A DNA stretch of 31,533 nt from Amoebophrya sp. AT5.2 (lineage: Eukaryota > Sar > Dinophyceae > Syndiniales > Amoebophryaceae), in the NCBI GenBank assembly GCA_005223375.1, contig RXOD01004020.1:1-31533 (forward strand). Reading direction: 5' to 3'. A program made the position numbers and the translations under genes. The notes under the pieces are model-generated. The model was given only the letters and a program-made list of their open reading frames with translations, ran no database searches and had not been told where the DNA came from. Every line of letters begins with the position of its first letter. Position 1 is the stretch's first letter. This document shows positions 30,404 through 31,533 of this stretch, piece by piece.

Positions 30404-31249
30404 TGATTTTCTGTCCGACTAGAGGAACAGATTAATGTTGTCTAAGGGGCTCAGTCCTTTACTTCAGCGAGACGCCCTGATGAATGACGGCGAGCAGTAA
30501 CACCTGAGTCTATGAAGCTTCCTCGCCGACGCGCGGGCTAGTCATCCCCTGTACCCAAGCCCAAGTCGTGCACACGAATTTTTGCAGAACCAGAAACAAG
30601 AGGACACATCCACCCTGCAAACGTCGTTCACGCGCGGTGCTTCCAACCGAAGAAAAAAAATGACGGCCTGACAACAACGAAACAACAAGTCTGCCATCTT
30701 CGCCCTTTGGTCTTTATCGATCGCGCTGTTTCGTTTTGGTTCATTTTTTATTTGGTGAGAAATAATCAATTGTCCACGAGCATATCGGCTCTTCTGGGTA
30801 GCAGACGCACAACTCGAACATTTAAGATTGATACCTAGACTTCTAAGAGTGCATTCTTCGCGCAACAAAGTCGGACTTCACAAAAAAGTACATTCACTTT
30901 CCTATTCATCAAGATCCATTTCGCGGGACCAGCATCATGCACGAACTCGTCCCGAACCATCTGCAGCACGGCTTCCATCCTCTGCTGCATCAACTGCACC
31001 AAGCGCATCTCCCTGTGCGGCGATCCGATGGTGGTGTTAACCGCCAAACAAAGACTGAAGCTTTTCGACACAACATCAACAGCAAAACCAAACGGTACCT
31101 CGACGTCGTATGCGGTTTTTGTTTTTTGTCCACAAGATTTCCATTTGCCCCTTTCTTTCTCTTTCTTGACCGGTCTGCCAACGCGTGGTTTCCGTCCTCG
31201 AATAAAGAGTCTTCGGACCACGCGACTGGGAATCGCGGCCGCCTGTTCG
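30404..31249. other. Mostly non-coding region between the scramblase and methyltransferase genes
   Basis: The region is AT-rich, except for a GC-richer island near 30930-31030 that belongs to the small ORF listed next. It should contain the scramblase 3' UTR and the promoter of the methyltransferase gene. I see no RNA gene or repeat. Confidence 0.5.
30835..31221 (-). CDS. Doubtful small ORF or exon, 128 codons
   Basis: The frame begins MVRRLFIRG and is basic at first. Its middle, HREMRLVQLMQQRMEAVLQM, is amphipathic and GC-rich, like an exon of this genome. No domain is recognised and the C-terminal part looks like non-coding AT-rich DNA. It could be a small gene, an exon of an unresolved gene, or chance. 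Splicing it to the scramblase C-terminus does not work in phase with the sites I see. Confidence 0.2.
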   Translation of the reverse strand: MVRRLFIRGRKPRVGRPVKKEKERGKWKSCGQKTKTAYDVEVPFGFAVDVVSKSFSLCLAVNTTIGSPHREMRLVQLMQQRMEAVLQMVRDEFVHDAGPAKWILMNRKVNVLFCEVRLCCAKNALLEV

Positions 31250-31533
31250 CTAACGGTTCTGGTTTTCGAAGTACTGCAGGTCCAGCATGAGTGCTGTGGC
31301 GACCAGCAGCGCCTTCTCGTCCGGCGTCGCGTCCTCGGGCGCTTTCACGTCGAAGTTCTGGAGGTCCAGGAACGCTTCCTTCGCGGCCTGCCCGCAGTCG
31401 CCGGCCCGCTTGGTCACGTTGCCCACGACCCGCTCACCTTCACCCTTCCGGTCGACCACGTCGAGTGTCGCGTCGTAGCACGGGCAGCACATGCCCGCCT
31501 GCCAGCACGACCCGCGCACGGTGTACAGGTGCT
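31250..31533 (-). CDS. Phospholipid scramblase, C-terminal part (runs off right edge)
   Basis: The minus strand is open from the right edge to the TAG at 31250 and gives about 94 residues. They match the C-terminal end of the scramblase (PLSCR/LOR) fold: a Cys-rich start (GSCWQAGMCCPCYDATLDVVD), a VVGNVTK strand in place of the usual VGKI.K, then AKEAFLDLQNFDV for the family's EAFTDADNFGI, then ATPDEKALLVATALMLDLQYFE, the C-terminal hydrophobic helix that ends in the usual YFE. Scramblases move phospholipids between membrane leaflets in a Ca-dependent way. The family's Ca-binding loop (around DADNF) is partly degenerate here (DLQNF). The N-terminus lies outside the window. Confidence 0.8.
   Translation of the reverse strand, partial: HLYTVRGSCWQAGMCCPCYDATLDVVDRKGEGERVVGNVTKRAGDCGQAAKEAFLDLQNFDVKAPEDATPDEKALLVATALMLDLQYFENQNR

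Noticed and set aside
30835..31533. Joining the scramblase C-terminus to the small ORF downstream as one spliced gene
   Set aside because: The available donor (C|GTTAGC) and acceptor (CACAG|GG) differ in phase, and the scramblase ending in YFE followed by a stop is normal for the family.

Overview
The window is nuclear DNA of a protist, most likely an alveolate of the dinoflagellate lineage (a compact, Syndiniales-like genome is my best guess). The evidence is the eukaryotic gene set (FG nucleoporin, Patched/NPC1-type transporter, phospholipid scramblase, FAM221 domain, J-proteins), GC-rich exons with AT-rich GT-AG introns, very long intron-poor genes beside one intron-dense gene, and nine of nine well-supported genes plus one weak one lying on the minus strand. 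Unidirectional gene arrays are typical of dinoflagellates. The taxon is an inference and no marker here proves it.

Reading from high to low coordinates, which is the direction of transcription, the order is as follows. The C-terminus of a phospholipid scramblase enters at the right edge (31533-31250). A gene-poor gap holds one doubtful small ORF. Next is an 874-aa protein with a C-terminal FkbM-type methyltransferase domain (30403-27779), then a monothiol glutaredoxin with an altered CGFS motif (27481-26816). Only about 55 nt later comes a 1000-aa probable secretory-pathway protein of unknown function (26760-23758). It is followed by a 412-aa protein with a C-terminal J-domain (23620-22382) and a 501-aa coiled-coil protein that I reconstructed from seven exons (21753-19202). 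After a 1.9-kb gene-free stretch comes a 566-aa J-domain/FAM221 fusion that I reconstructed across one intron (17295-15438). Then come an 1852-aa disordered protein rich in RPxSA motifs (15232-9674), a 2580-aa Patched/NPC1-like 12-TM protein with a Cys-rich insert and one intron (9117-1260), and finally the N-terminus of an FG-repeat nucleoporin running off the left edge (190-1).

The genes do not form one pathway. The strongest functional link is between the J-FAM221 fusion and the neighbouring 1852-aa protein. They share RPxSA motifs, and FAM221 and RPxSA sequences are associated with flagellar or microtubule proteins. The FkbM methyltransferase and the N-glycosite-rich 1000-aa protein could both act on glycans, but that is weak.

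The most unusual signals are the J-domain/FAM221 fusion; two perfect long inverted repeats (23-24-bp arms, both with 14-nt loops) inside the open reading frame of the 1852-aa protein; an AT-rich, intron-like but in-frame 111-nt block in the 412-aa J-protein; a CRFS glutaredoxin; a Patched-like protein with three Cys-rich modules between TM1 and TM2; and a competing splice donor that would replace the acidic tail of the coiled-coil protein with a Gly/Arg-rich one. All splice sites are read by eye from sequence and have no transcript support.
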